Below, one piece after another: positions 46,924 through 59,439 of a DNA stretch of 64,000 nt (position 1 is the first letter of the stretch; every line of letters starts with the position of its first letter). The stretch spans positions 50,404,910 through 50,468,909 of the forward strand of contig NC_080067.1 of the NCBI RefSeq assembly GCF_949987535.1. Reading direction: 5' to 3'. The notes under the pieces were generated by a model, which was not told the origin of the DNA, did no database searches, and was given only the letters and a program-made list of their open reading frames with translations. The translations under genes and the position numbers were made by a program. The stretch is from Balaenoptera acutorostrata (Eukaryota > Chordata > Mammalia > Artiodactyla > Balaenopteridae).

Positions 46924-47255
46924 GGGCTTCCCTGGTGGCTCAGTGGTTGAGAATCTGCCTGCCAATGCAGGGGACACGGGTTCGAGCCCTGGTCTGGGAA
47001 GATCCCACATGCCGCGGAGCAACTGGGCCCGTGAGCCACAATTACTGAGCCTGCGCGTCTGGAGCCTGTGCTCTGCAACGAGAGAGGCGGTGATGGTGAG
47101 AGGCCCGCGCACCGCGATGAAGAGTGGCCCCCACTTGCCACAACTAGAGAAAGCCCTTGCACAGAAACGAAGACCGAACACAGCCAAAAATAAATAAATA
47201 AAAATAAATAAAATTAAAAAAAATAAAAATAAAAAAAATAAATAAATAAATAAAA
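46924..47255 (+). mobile_element. CHR SINE (young-type), perfect 17-bp target-site duplication
   Basis: It begins gggcttccctggtggctcag, has the A-box region agtggttgagaatctgcctg, the B-box gggttcgagccc (46978-46989), the body with gagcctgcgcgtctgg, and a long AAAT-type tail. aaagaaatattcaggga is duplicated at 46907-46923 and 47256-47272. It is one of the best-preserved copies in the window. Confidence 0.98.
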
Positions 47256-47399
47256 AAAGAAATATTCAGGGAAAGTAGTGCAAAAGAATGAAGTTCCTTT
47301 TCTTATTTTTAGACTGAGTCTACATATCAATAAACGAGTGGTTAGTATTAGGTTTGTCCTATTTGAGTAAATGAGATTTATCCTCAAATGTGAAGCTCC

Positions 47400-49680
47400 A
47401 GTTATGACCTCAGGTGCACAGTCTTTGTTTAAATGTCCCAGTAAAATAGGACAGATTCTTACTGAACATATGTGAATAATTATAATACCATGAAAAGTAA
47501 TAAGACTAAATATAAGGTTGTCTTTCTGAATTCTGAGGTGATAGAATCAGATACCTTTTAGAAATGATTTATTTCAGTTCATAAAAGTATAGTCTACTAA
47601 ATTGTGGGTTAGAGGTAAATAAAGAATAAAATGACTCAGCCTTTGCATACATACACAAATAACCACAATAAAATTCCCTTCATCCTTTCATTTAGTCCTA
47701 TATAAATCAATTTTTGTTCCACTGAATCTTGAGTTAGCAGTGAGCTTTCGTGGAATGTGTTCTCTTCCAGACTGACAAGAGTCCAGGAAATTCTCATTCA
47801 GTCCACTAGAATAGTCTGAAAGTTGTCTAAGCAGTGTGAGATTGAAACTGTTCACCTAAGAGTATATTCTTTGAACTACTGAAGTATCAATAGTTCAGAA
47901 TATCTGGTATAACCCTTTTCATGAGCTGCTGATATTCTTTGTTGAATATACTAATTCTAGTCTATAACTTATAGCAGAGCCTGCTGGAAACCTGTTTTAT
48001 AATGAGACAATTTATTACAATAAGTAATAATATAAGAATGGAGAAAGGTAAAATTCTCTATTAAGGTACAGTAAATAACTATTTTATGAGAGTTTGATCA
48101 ATATTTCACATGAAGGACAAGAATATTTTATGGACAGTGAGGGCTAACAAAATTCCAGGGCCTTCTCAAAAAGAATACAATTTCTGAAACACTGTCAATA
48201 GCAGTTTCCCTGTAAACTTAACCTAGGAAATGTGAGTGTCTCATGGAACCTACTAAACAAACCTAATCATTCTATAACCCACCCTCTTTTTATAAGATGA
48301 AATAACAAATCTTTGTGATTTTCCTGGAGTCCTCTGGGAAAACTCAAAGATAGTTTTAGCTGTGAAATGTAACCTGAAAATGTTATTTTATTTTAGTTTT
48401 TAGCTTAGGATCTGATTTTGGGAAGGCAAAATCAAAAGAATTATCAAAAAAATTTGGTCATTTAATAAAAGTAGAATCTTAAGTGACTGAGAAACAGTAC
48501 TGTTTGTTTACTTATTTAATCGAAGTGATGGAATGAATTCTAGTCTTTCACAAAGGAGAAAGTTTTGTTCTTTGTGTTTTTGTATATTGTTGTCTTTATT
48601 TTAAATATTCAAGGATATAATAAAAATTAACACAAAGTAGAGAAAATCATTCTGGAGAGACTTGAAACCTCATGTCTATCTGGGCAAATTACAGAGACGG
48701 TAAAGAGTAATTTTTACTACTATGTTAGTAACTCTAATACCAATTTATCATTTTAATAGAAATAAAGTCAAATACAATATTTGGCAGTAACTAATATAGC
48801 CTTTTTTTCTTATAAATAAACCAATCAAAACAGAGTTATCTTTGGCAAAATTTTAACACATTTGGATTTTTAAATGTTTCTGACATAGCAGTTTCCATAA
48901 GAATAATTTTTTCTTAAGATGTCTAGCATTCTTAAGGTATTAGAAGCTCACTTTCCCTATTTTCTGTGAATTTTAGGAACATTAGATTTATGTTTAAGTG
49001 TATTTATTTTTATAAAACAGTCAGAGCAGAGGTACTTTAAGAAACCTAATCACCTCATTAATTTTAATGCCTTTTGGCAGTAGGAAAAGATGTCACTCTT
49101 ACACCAGGAAACGTAAAAGCTTTCCTGAATTATAGACTCATAGAGAGCTTATAGTTTTAGTTCTGTAACATCAGTCACATGTCAGAGTAAACCATAAACA
49201 CAAAATCCACCAGGTAGATATCAAAAAGCTCTTTCCCTTCCCAGTGGGGCACAAAGTTCTTAAGAGATTTGAGTTCATAAATAGATAACAAACAAATAAG
49301 AAGACTCTCAAAACATTCTTTGTCCTCTACCACCTAACAGAAAATAGATCACCATCATCCATCTGACAGCTTCAAATGGTCAAATCATAAAACCACATTC
49401 CCAATTACTGCAGTTATCAATGGAAAAACTTATCAGCTCACAAATTAGACATAAAAGCAAAACACAAAATCACTAGAAAAAAAAATTAAAAGTTAGAGAG
49501 TCAGGAAATGTAAGGTTCTGGGTTTTACTGTGAGAGTCAAAAAAAGATTTGCCTGGGTTTAAGCAGCCCATGAGATGCACTTTTCTGGCAATACATTTTT
49601 TTCCTTTTTTTACTTCATCAGGTAAGTCCACTTGGGCATCAAAGTAAATGACCTCCACAACAGTTAAAAGTTAAAAAAAC
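47400..49680 (-). mobile_element. ERV-like internal sequence, copy 1 (non-coding remains)
   Basis: The part 47450-48715 aligns by eye, in the same order, with 53285-54600. Paired anchors are acagattcttactgaa / acagattctcattgaa, tattttatggacagtgaggg / tatattatggacagcaaggg, and ggaaaatcattctgataaga against gaaaatcattctggagagac. The part from about 48960 further resembles 57150-57480. No open frame survives. Assignment to a retroviral interior is inferred from the flanking LTRs of copy 2; strand is inferred from them too. Confidence 0.5.
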
Positions 49681-49689
49681 AACAACATA

Positions 49690-51250
49690 ATTCTTATGCA
49701 AATATAAAATAAACATGTGTCAAAGATTTTATTCACTCAGTATTTAATGAGGGAGGCAATACCATGATAAAACCATATCAAGGAACATTTAAGAATCTAA
49801 GGTTTATAGGCAATGATAGCAGAAGATTGCTGAGTTCAATTCAAACTGCTTAATGTCCATAACTTGTAAGTTTGGGGGAGACCTTTTTTAACAGAAAAAA
49901 ATTATTTGCGTTTCTACCAGTCGAAAATTCACACATTAACCTCAGACCCATTAGAGTCGTAAAAGAATACAGGATAAAGAAAGCGTAGAAAGTCAAGCCC
50001 AGTACTGTATTGAAGAACACTTTGTAATCTCCATGTTTTACCTGTCTTGTCTATCTCCATGTTTTATATAATTTTCCTCACCAGAATCTTTCTGATTATT
50101 CCTTTCCCATTATTTATTTTCTTGTTTTATGGATTTATTTTAAATCTTATTAAGTATAGTAATTAGAATTTGTTATGTTACCTTTGTATGCTGAAGTTTT
50201 TCTGTGTCCCTTAGTGTCACTTATTCCATTTTTCATTTTTGTCCTTCACATTCATTTTATCAATTTTTATTCCCTAGTGTCCAATGATCCTTAATTCTTC
50301 TTTCACATCAATGGGCAAAATATGTTGATTTTTATAAGGGACTAGCAATGTTTTTTATTGTGACATTAAGGATAATCCCCTTCATGAGGTTTACTTTTGC
50401 ATGGGATGGTGACTGTATAGTCTGTGTAAGTGGATTGTGCATTTTGACAATCAGGGTTTCCTTTAGAATGCATGGGCAGCAAGAGGCAATTAAATTGGTG
50501 ACATCCATCATTTCCAAATTAAAGTGGATTTGTGAGTTGTTATTTTTTCATGTCATTCTTCCCTGGACCCCTTTGCTTTCCCTTTATTTTAGGATTTATT
50601 GCAAATTGATGAAGTAGCTTAGTCTGCTCTGATTTTCTCTCAAGTCTCAGAGCTCTAAACAGGAGTCTTCCTTCTGTAGAGGGTTAGGCTTTAAGGAAAA
50701 GTCCATTCCTTCCTGATGGTTGGTTTAAGAATGGAAAAGGGGCCAAAGCCCAAAGATGAGCTATTCTGAATGCTGTTATTCCTCAGCCTCCTGCCCTGTG
50801 TATTTGCTGATTCTGGGGCTGTAGTATCCCCAGAGCTCTCTTAAAAATGACAGAACATACCTTGTTTTTCTCACAAGATTTTACTGTTGCGATTTCTCCC
50901 CTATTCAATTATGTATGCCTTTTATTTTTCAAATTCTCTAACCGGATTTCTCCTTTCCCCACTGCTATTGTGGTTTCATTATGTTTTAACTTAATATATT
51001 TTTTTTATAATAACTTTTTGTCATTTAAATTCAAAACTTAGAATGGTGGATAAGAAAACATTTGTGCCTAGTCTGCCATTTTCAAACAGAATTTAATCTG
51101 CCATAACCTAATGCTTATTTTTATTTTGATTGCAGACTGTATGAATTATATTGGAATAAAGTTGTTAAATGTACAGTTGATTAACAGACACACATCTGTT
51201 ATAATAATATATTATTTTCACTACATGAGAAATCTTTGGAATATATGTAA
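49690..51250. other. Unassigned intergenic DNA
   Basis: No gene was recognised. The overlapping frames at 50332-50617 lie on both strands and show no family. Some of this could be further ERV or LTR remnant. Confidence 0.4.
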
Positions 51251-51255
51251 GATGT

Positions 51256-51745
51256 GTTGGGAGAACAAACTTTTTCCTTTTCCTGCTTGGTTCCAGTGTT
51301 TGGGGATTTGCAAATTAATTGACAATAAGCAGATTAATATAAGTAAAGATAAAGTTTATTTACACTTCTCACGCAGGAGTTGCTCAGTGATGAGTAATTC
51401 ACTGAATAGCCAGAAATAAAGGTTTGTATACCAAAATCAACAAAAATGGAGAGGGAGAATTTAGGGCTTCCATGGGAAGGTATGGAAGGTTTTCCTGAGC
51501 TTTTTTTAAATGCCAATGGTAATGGGCAGTCTGTCTCCTGGACAGCTAAATTCACAGGAAACTCCTTCTGAGGGAAATTCATGGCAGCTGAATTTTCAGG
51601 AGGCTCTGTTTTAGTCAGATAAAGGACATTCTGATAAGATTTTTTTCTGCCTCTTCTGTAGCTCAAATGTTTTCACTTTACAGTCATCTTTATACCAACT
51701 CCTAGAGTCTAAATGGGTCCTGACATTTCCCCCACTTGAAACTTC
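51256..51745 (-). mobile_element. LTR B1 (related to 59440-59925)
   Basis: It shares with the 59.5-kb LTR the 17-mer aaagtttatttacactt (51351-51367 here; it contains the complement of a polyadenylation signal), the word ttgctcagtgat, gggcagtctgt, and ctcaaatgttttca, all in the same order. The frame at 51334-51666 is open by chance. Its inner edge carries a SINE. Confidence 0.7.
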
Positions 51746-51775
51746 CTTAGAAGTTTCATTAAAAAAAAAAAATCT

Positions 51776-51903
51776 AGGGAATTCTCTGGCAGTCCAGTGG
51801 TTAGGACTCAATGCTTTCACTGCCGAGGACCCTGGGTTCGATCCCTGGTTGGGGAACTAGGATCCCACAAGCCGTGCAGCATAGCTAAAAAAAAAAAAAA
51901 AAA
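51776..51903 (+). mobile_element. Short tRNA-derived SINE (CHR-related)
   Basis: The head ggaattctctggcagtccag, A-box region gtggttaggactcaatgc, B-box gggttcgatccc and an 18-base A-tail are present. An A-rich word ending in aaatct on both sides fits a target-site duplication but cannot be separated from the tail. Confidence 0.93.
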
Positions 51904-51904
51904 T

Positions 51905-53265
51905 CTGTATAGATTGGTGTGGAGAGAGATTCCAGTTAGAAATTGTGAGGTAAGAAATCTACCAAAAGGAAAAACAGCATTGATTAAAACAAGGATGAAT
52001 AAGCAGAAAAGAACAAATCTAAAGACATTACTCCATATCCCAATGGACCAGTCCTGCCATAGGTAGATCAGTTCAGTTAAATGGTTGTGTCTTATAGAAG
52101 GAAGCAATGGTGAAGGTGGGAGCACAGCACAAATCTAAGTCAGGCTTCTATATAGTAGAAGTAATCAAGCATCAAATGAGGGGCATTTCTATGGAAACAA
52201 AAGATTTTTAAAAAGAACAATGGTTGGGGCAGATGATAAGCCTAGTTTCTGAGTCCAGAGTGCAGAGTTAAGAAGATTAGGCTCAAAGTGTCTGTAGATG
52301 ATTCAGAGAGGACAGCAATGGCAATCTGGTGGATTCCCCAGTTTATAGTTTCAGTGCCCTTGGTGATGGCATAGACATCAGTGTCATCGTCATGGTTATT
52401 TTCAGGAGCAGAGAAAGATGCAGGGATTCAGACAAACTTCCCAACTGACTCAAACTATTGTAAGTCCTTTCAAGTTATGTCAAGTTGTCCAGCGTCAGCT
52501 TACAGGGCTTTGGGAAAGGAACAGCTACTACACAACCTAGAATCTCAATAAAGATCTGGACAGTCAGTTTTTAGTTCTCAGTGACAACAAGTCCGGAGGG
52601 TGGGAGAAAAATTGGAAACATTAATTATTGACAAATTAATTACTGACAAAATGCTCAGGATAGCAGGATCCAATTTACAAAGGGGTGAAAAATGCTCCAA
52701 GACAGTGAACAGGACCAGAATCTGATAAGCCACATGGTAGATTATAGAGTTTCATTGAAACATAAAATTTCTCTCTACAATAACTCCCATTTTGTCCAAA
52801 GATAATCAAAGCGAGATGATTTTTGTTTACAAACTTAGTCTTATTAAATTGGGCCTAAATATTTACATAAGTGAAGCAAGAATAGTAACTGAACACATAG
52901 GCTTCTGTTTAAGTTTGCTTTACTGCAACTTTTTATAGAGAGCCTTAGATTGGACTTCTAGAAGCCATGCCAAGAACTCACATACTTTGCCTGCAATACT
53001 TAGAGATTTGGATGGATTCTTCTCTCCTCAAGGTACCCCCAAATATCCTAAGGTTCCTGGGCCTGCCAGGAAGTAACCTTCTTCACTTACTTGTAAGTCT
53101 CGAACCCTTTTATGCTAAGTAACAGATCAGTTTTTCCCAAGAGAGCTTTGTAAGCGTTGGCTTATAAAGTCAGTCTTAGTTCCTTAAAACTGTCTAGTCA
53201 CATCTGATTCTATGCACATCATTATCAAATATGACATTCCACTTAAAGCCTTGATAATATTCATT
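51905..53265. other. Probable ERV-internal remnant, no open frame
   Basis: It lies between LTR B1 and the duplicated internal segment, so by position it should belong to the same element. I recognise no gag, pro, pol or env motif. Confidence 0.35.
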
Positions 53266-54605
53266 TTCCCAATTATGTCCTATTACAAGAACAGATTCTC
53301 ATTGAATTTATGCAAATATCTATATTACCATGTAAGAATACTTAATGAGAGTTTCTGAATTCTAGAGTGATCAGGCAAGGAGAAAAGATAAATGTTTCAT
53401 TTCTGCTTATACAATTATAATCTACTAAATTTTTGTAAGTTATAGATAACTTAGGAGAAAAGGAAAAAAAGGGTTTCTTAAACCTGGAAAAAGGAACATT
53501 AAAGAACCAAGCAATGTTCCGAAATTATTCACAGAAAACATAGTAATTATTTATTACTTCATCTAATTTCATATAATTAGTTCTTGTTCTGCTTGATCTT
53601 GGGTTAATAATTTCATGAAACCATCAGCTTTTCCACCAGAGTTCTAGAAATTCTTGCTCAGTCCAGTGGTATGACTTCAAAGTTGTTAACACTATCTGAA
53701 GCTTATACCTCAGAGTACCTGTCATGGTTCTTTCCAGGGTTCTCTGAGACAGTCCTTTTTGTTGAAGATGAAGGTTTCTGGCTTGTAGCTGGTTACAAGA
53801 GTTTTCAGGAAAGCGTCAGATTAAAACAATAACTAACTGTGGGTGATAAAACACTTAAAATAGCTGTGGTTAAATATCTGAATAGAGCTCATTAAAATAA
53901 TGCAATTTATAAGGAAATTTGATTTTCTACGGTATACATTTTAAATAATAAATGGAATTATTGATGATAACTTTATACCATTGTTTTCTACTATCACAAA
54001 AAGCAACATAAGGATATATTATGGACAGCAAGGGCATTGAAAATTTTCTAGAAATTTTATATAATTACTGAAATACTAGTATTGATAAAATGTACCCATA
54101 CAAATATAACCTAGGGAAAGTTAAGTGTCTCTTCTTCCTTGACAATGTTTTCCATGACAGTCAACATAACAAACAAACCTAATTATTTTTTAAACATCTC
54201 TCTTTTTACAAGGTGAAAGAACACACTATTTGAGATTTTTAGGGGCCCTCTGGGAAACATCACAGGTCAAGACCAAGATTTTATTTAGGATTTGTTTTGG
54301 GGGAGGCAAAATATCAAAAGTTGTCAAAAATGTCAAAAGTTGAACACTTGATTAAATAGGATCACAGGTCACAATAAAAGAATTCTTAGTTATCTATTCA
54401 ACCAAAGTGACAGAAAAGATGTAAAAAGTATATGTAGGAGGTAACATGACTATAAAACAAACAAAAGAAACCACTTAAATTGTTTAACAGAAAATTTGTT
54501 TCTCTTAAATAATTGAGGACATGATAAAGACAACATAAAATAAGGAAAATCATTCTGATAAGATATAGAATCTTTCTTCCCTAGACAGATTACTCAAAAA
54601 GTTCA

Positions 54606-54632
54606 AAACAAACAAACAAACAAACAAAACCC
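54606..54632. repeat. (AAAC)n simple repeat
   Basis: About six AAAC units. Confidence 0.9.
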
Positions 54633-54801
54633 ATTTACTCTCTTATTAAGAGCAGACTACTAATTCAAGAAACTTTATCTTTTTAAGAGAGAGAAAACCA
54701 AGCTCAAGTTCTGCATTGGTACACTATTGCTATAATAGCTCATTTTAAAACCTATAATGAATCTATTTAATATTATCTATCTTGATCACACAAGATAAGA
54801 T

Positions 54802-54804
54802 ATC

Positions 54805-54848
<44 letters not shown>
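54802..54848. repeat. (CT)n microsatellite
   Basis: About 45 bp of CT with one T interruption. The Arg-Glu run in the overlapping minus frame is an artefact. Confidence 0.95.
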
Positions 54849-54852
<4 letters not shown>

Positions 54853-55024
54853 CTTTACTGCAGACCCTTTACAACTTTCTATATCCATCCAGGTTTTTTG
54901 TTCTATGTTTTCATTTTTTCTCATTTTGTAACAAACTTTAATCAACCTCTAAATTACTACTTTAGGACAAAATTACTCTTTTTTTTCCTAAGAAAAACAC
55001 ATCCTACATTACTCGAAAAATTTT

Positions 55025-55417
55025 TGTGATGGTTAATTTTATTTGTCACCTTGACTGGGATATGGGGTACCCTGATGAAACATTATTTCTGGCTATGTCT
55101 GTGAGGTTGTTTCTGGATGAGATTAGCACTTGAATTGGTGAACTGACCAAAGCAGATTGCCTTCTCCAATGTGACTGGGCATTATCCAACCCACTGAGGG
55201 CCTGAATAGAACAAAATGGCAGCATAAGAACAAATTTACTCTAATTTATTGAGCTGGACATCAGTCTTCTCCTGCGCTCTATTGGGACTTACATCATTGG
55301 CTCTCCTGGTTCTCAGAACTACACCACTGGTATTCTTGAGGCTGCAACCTGCATATTGCATATCATGAGATTTCTCAGCCTCCATAATGGCTTAAGCCAA
55401 TTCTATATAATAAATCA

Positions 55418-55477
<60 letters not shown>

Positions 55478-55516
55478 TAGCCTATTAGTTTTCTTTCTCT
55501 GGAGAACCCTAATACA
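55025..55516 (+). mobile_element. Solitary LTR with internal (TA)n expansion
   Basis: It begins tgtgatggttaattttattt and ends gagaaccctaataca, so TG...CA. An aataaa signal is seen at about 55408 just before a roughly 60-bp TA run (55420-55480), followed by cctattagttttctttctct. The flank is T-rich on both sides, consistent with a 4-5 base duplication. It is a common old mammalian LTR type whose name I cannot confirm. Confidence 0.65.
55420..55480. repeat. (TA)n microsatellite inside the LTR
   Basis: Almost uninterrupted TA with a single G at about 55459. Confidence 0.95.
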
Positions 55517-55845
55517 TTTTTCATACAAAGTTGTGTTTTTTTCCCTTCATCCATATTGTTTAGAGTAGTTTCATATATATATATATATGAAAATTTTATA
55601 TATATTATAATTTTTAACCATTAGTAGCCTTTATTTCACAGAGAAAACTAGGAAGTAGATAGTTATGAATTGCCCCTCATACAGAAGCTTTCTGTAGTAG
55701 ATTAGCAAATTTTTATGAATATAGTATTTCACAGTTTCTAGAGGCATATGCTTCTTTATAGTACAACTTTTCAATGGGATAGAAAGGACATGTTTATTAA
55801 CTAGTCCAAATATCCTTAGTCCTTCTATAAGATGAAGTCAAATTA

Positions 55846-55892
55846 CATATACACACACACATACATATATAATATATATATATTTAAATGTA
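55846..55892. repeat. (AC)n/(AT)n microsatellite
   Basis: acacacacacatacatat-type run then TA. Confidence 0.85.
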
Positions 55893-56159
55893 TGTTTAGT
55901 AAGTAATGTTTCAGCATTTTATCTATTTAGAAATAATCTACTTATTGAATAGCTATTACTTAACTTAGAATAAGCCTAAGGTTTCAAGTTACCAAAAAGA
56001 TTTTGGAAACTTTTAAGCAAACACATCATAAAACAGAATTATTGTTGAAATAGAGTTTTTAAGAACACTGACTAAATTTGATTAAAATCAAATCTGTAAG
56101 TTTTATAATTAAGAATCTAGTATATATAATATTAGCTTATTTGACTAGTAAGACCAGGT

Positions 56160-56700
56160 TCAGCTGCTTGCCGCTCACAAACCAGTAATTTGAGAGGCAA
56201 GTGTCAGTAGAAAGGAAAGGTGCTTTAATCAGAAACGCTGGCAGTCTGGGGAGATGGTGGACTTGTGTCCAGAGACCAACTGTGAAGATTCTGCTCAGCT
56301 GTGATGGCTTTTTTAAAGGGAAAAATGTGGGGGAGGGGGGAGAATCTCAGTGAATCATCGAGGCAGCAGGTTGGGCTCTGCATCATTCTCCACTGAGTGC
56401 AGACTGGCTAACTCTTTCTTCAGATGTTATCTTACCCACATGATCTGCCTGCATGATTGCTAAGGGGGCTGTTTGGGTAGAGAGCTAGTCACTTTTAACT
56501 GCTTAATTCTTCATTCTTCTTTTTATCTAGGAAAAGAATCAACAGGTTAGACAAGGCATGGTGTGCATTCAGGAGAGCATAAGTCTGGAGTTAGTTTCAA
56601 TTGCTTAGTGAGCTCATTTCTATAATTAAGTTCTTTTAAGGTCAGAGGGGAAGAGAAATGGGCAAACAGGAAAGGGGCAAAAGAGCTGCTTTCACAGGTT
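56160..56700 (-). mobile_element. LTR-like block, family unassigned
   Basis: On the plus strand, aaaggaaaggtgctttaatc, aacgctggcagtctggggag, and later a T-rich U3-like part resemble an antisense LTR. A purine run (gtgggggaggggggagaatc) lies at about 56328-56347. The subfamily and exact ends are not determined. Confidence 0.45.
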
Positions 56701-56719
56701 GAATAAAAATTTATGTCTG

Positions 56720-57010
56720 GGGCTTCCCTGGTGGTGCAGTGGTTGAGAATCTGCCTGCCAATGCAGGGGACACGGGTTCGAGCCCTGGTCTGGGAAGATC
56801 CCACATGCCGCGGAGCAACTAGGCCCGTGAGCCACAACTACTGAGCCTGCACGTCTGGAGCCTGTGCTCCGCAACAAGGGAGGCCGCGATAATGAGAGGC
56901 CCGTGCACCGTGATGAAGAGTGGCCCCCACTTGCCACAACTAGAGAAAGCCCTTGCATAGAAACGAAGACCCACCACAGCCATAAATAAATAAATAAAAA
57001 TTAAAAAAAC
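56720..57010 (+). mobile_element. CHR SINE (young-type), perfect 15-bp target-site duplication
   Basis: The head gggcttccctggtggtgcag, the B-box gggttcgagccc, the body with cctgcacgtctggagcctgt and an AAAT-rich tail are present. aaaaatttatgtctg is duplicated at 56705-56719 and 57011-57025. Confidence 0.98.
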
Positions 57011-57560
57011 AAAAATTTATGTCTGTATTGTAGTTAATGATAACAACTCTGAAGACATACCAGTTTTACTAAACCAACAATATTAAACTAGTCCTATTCA
57101 CCAAAGGTTTACCCAAATCATATAAATTTGAAAAGCAATTGGATTGGTTCATATATTTCTGAGAATTTTAGAAGTATTTAATTTATACAAGTGTTTATTT
57201 TTCTCTAAGTGAATTAGAATAGAGCACCTTTATTAATTTGGTAATACCATTTGAAGATCAGAAAATATCACAAATATACAACATATATACATCCAGATAG
57301 ATTACAAATAGAGATCTTTATGGCTTTCATTATAAAATTTTAACAATGAGTCAGGCATAAATACAGTAACACAAAAGTCATTAGTTTCTATATGAGTCAG
57401 TTCTCATCTTTGCTCCACTTTATATTTTTATCCGAATTGTGTTTTGGGGGATATAACATGTTGTTACCTGCCTAACTTGAGGGCTAAAGCTTTCCATCAA
57501 TATTTTTGGAGACTTTTAAGGTTTTCTTTTGTTCTCACATGGAGGCAAGGGACTAAATTC

Positions 57561-58291
57561 TGTTTCCAATTGCCTAATTAAAAAAAAAAAATTTGAGTGT
57601 CCCTGAGTCCTTTGAAAGCCCCTGAGGTGTAGCAGGGGAGCCTAAAGTTCCAATAATTATAGAGAGTTGGGGGGCTGGAGTAGGAAGGGAAGGTCTTAGT
57701 GAAGCCAGCTTGGGAGATTTACCTTTTCTCAAAGGAGCCGTTACAAACACACTTGGTGTTCTAGCATAGCTTCAGAGAGTATACTTGTTTTAAATGTGAC
57801 TCAGCCAATAAGTGTTTTTATGGCTTAATCATGGACATAATACTTTTCCCCAAAATGGCACTGAAAATGCAGTCCCCATACCCCAAAATAGCCAAAGGAA
57901 AAAAGGCAAGGACACTCATTGCTGTAGACAGTAAGCAAAGGCAACAGGAGTGAAAGAAGAGTCCTTATGGGTTGAGACCTTTTATTTTTATTCAAAGGAT
58001 ATCCCAGAGAGCTGGCAATGATCAGTAAGATGACAGCTGCAAATGGAGTGTCCAGGCTGCCCACAGTTCTGCCTAGCTGGCTACAAATTGTTGGTCCCCA
58101 ACCTGACCTCCAATCACAGATCTGACAATCTCCACACAATCCACCCCAGGCAGGTAGAAAACCAAAGAGAACACTCTCTCTGGATCCAAACCAAGGTTTT
58201 AGAATACAAAATTGAGGCAGAAGGAGAACTTTATCCAGTATTACTGGTGACCCACAAACTCACCAGCCTGTGAAGTGGGTTCAAACAATAA
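57561..58291 (-). mobile_element. Probable ERV 5' internal (leader/gag-region) remnant
   Basis: The position directly beside LTR C, and less AT-biased composition than the surroundings, suggest ERV interior. Open frames at 57825-58139 (minus, 104 codons) and 58043-58273 (plus) show no motif I can name. There is no recognisable gag motif, so this is placement-based. Confidence 0.35.
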
Positions 58292-58790
58292 GTGTTGGGG
58301 AGGAAAAATGTTTCCTCTACCTTCTTGGTTCTTTGGCTGCTCTAATAATCAGATTAACATCAAACGGATTAACAGGAGAAAAATAATTAGATACATGTAT
58401 GTGGGGCCCCATAAAAATATGAGACACAAAGGCAATCAGACAGTTGAGGCTTATGTGCTATCCTGAGCTAAGGAATGGGATAGGGCTGTGGGGCTTCAAA
58501 GGGGAGGAGGGTTAATTCACAGGACAATGAAAAGAGCACATGTTTTGTAATTAGATGTTTACCCTGGCATAGAGATAATTCATTCAGATAAAAGTTATCT
58601 CTGGCAATAACTCTTTCTGAGCCAGGCCTCCTATTGAAATTCTTTCAGGCAGTTGAAGGAGAGGTAAAAAGCTCTTCCTGCATCTTTTGGGCCTCCAAAG
58701 TCTTCAACTCTAATCCAACTTGTCATGTTTTGGGGTGGCTTGTTCTGAGACCCTTCACAGGCTTATAAGATCTATGCGTGTGTTCCACAC
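58292..58790 (-). mobile_element. LTR C (related to B1/B2 at its U5-like end)
   Basis: Its left end tgttggggaggaaaaatgtt, cttggttctttgg, and cggattaacaggagaaaaat parallel the left ends of B1 (tgttgggagaacaaactttt) and B2 (tgttgaaaggcaaaatgttt, then gattaacaggaga). The remainder (caggcctcctattgaaattc, cttttgggcctccaaagtc, ggtggcttgttctgagaccc) differs from B1/B2. Confidence 0.6.
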
Positions 58791-58981
58791 TGTGATTCTC
58801 CTCAACAGCACAACACAAAAGACAGAGACAAACAGGACACATGGTGATATATATCAAGAGCCACAATATCCAAAGAACTAGTTCTAACCGAAAGTTTTCT
58901 GTAAATCTAAATCTTACTGCCCTTGCTCAACAAGACCCTGAGGAGAGATCCAGGAATCTGACTATTAAAAACAGTTTACCT

Positions 58982-59331
58982 AGGACTTCCCTGGTAGCAC
59001 AGTAGTTAAGACTCTGCCTGCCAATGCAGAGGACACAGGTTCGATCCCTGGTCCGGGAAGATCCCACATGCTGTGGAGCAACTAAGTGTATGTGCCACAA
59101 CTACTGAGCCTGCACTCTAGAGCCCGTGAGCCACAACTACTGAGCCCATGTGCCATAACTACTGAAGCCCGCTTGCCTAAAGCCCGTGCTCCTCAACAAG
59201 AGAAACCACCGCAGTGAGAAGCTTGTGCACCGCAACAAAGAACAGCCCCCACTCACCACAGCTAGAGAAAGCCCGCATGCAGCAATGAAGACCCAATGCA
59301 GCCAAAAATAAATAAATTTATAAAATAGAAA
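58982..59331 (+). mobile_element. CHR SINE, older subfamily, perfect 15-bp target-site duplication
   Basis: The head ggacttccctggtagcacag, the B-box ggttcgatccc, double ccacaactactgagcc-type units and a short AAAT tail are present. aaaaacagtttacct is duplicated at 58967-58981 and 59332-59346. It lies between LTR C and LTR B2. Confidence 0.97.
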
Positions 59332-59439
59332 AAAAACAGTTTACCTTTGTCGGCTTGGTCAGAGGTTCCGAGATGTCAGTTGCAGTCTCATCTCCGGAGT
59401 GAGCGGGGAGTCCTAACCATCCTGTCTTAGTCAACAAAA

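Larger units (their letters stand above)
53270..57560 (-). mobile_element. ERV-like internal sequence, copy 2, with later insertions
   Basis: The part 53285-54600 is collinear with copy 1 at 47450-48715. After insertions (an LTR at 55025-55516, an LTR-like block at 56160-56700 and a SINE at 56720-57010) the similarity appears to resume at 57150 (attttagaagtatttaattt against attttaggaacattagattt near 48971). No open reading frame survives. The block lies between LTR B1 and LTRs C/B2, consistent with a minus-strand provirus, but I could not see a primer-binding site. Confidence 0.5.

Noticed and set aside
46978..46989. tRNA-like B-box gggttcgagccc, considered as a tRNA gene
   Set aside because: It is the pol III promoter remnant of a SINE, present in every CHR copy. 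No tRNA cloverleaf is preserved.
46859..47197. 112-codon plus frame and 101-codon minus frame
   Set aside because: Both run through a CHR SINE. The same peptides (for example SSSRCTGLSLS and GIFPDQGSNPCPLHWQADS) recur at every SINE in the window.
54763..54945. Frame with an Arg-Glu run
   Set aside because: It is the translation of a CT microsatellite.
57825..58273. Open frames on both strands considered as a surviving gag gene
   Set aside because: Overlapping opposite frames, about 70-100 codons, no recognised retroviral motif. Position next to an LTR is the only support.
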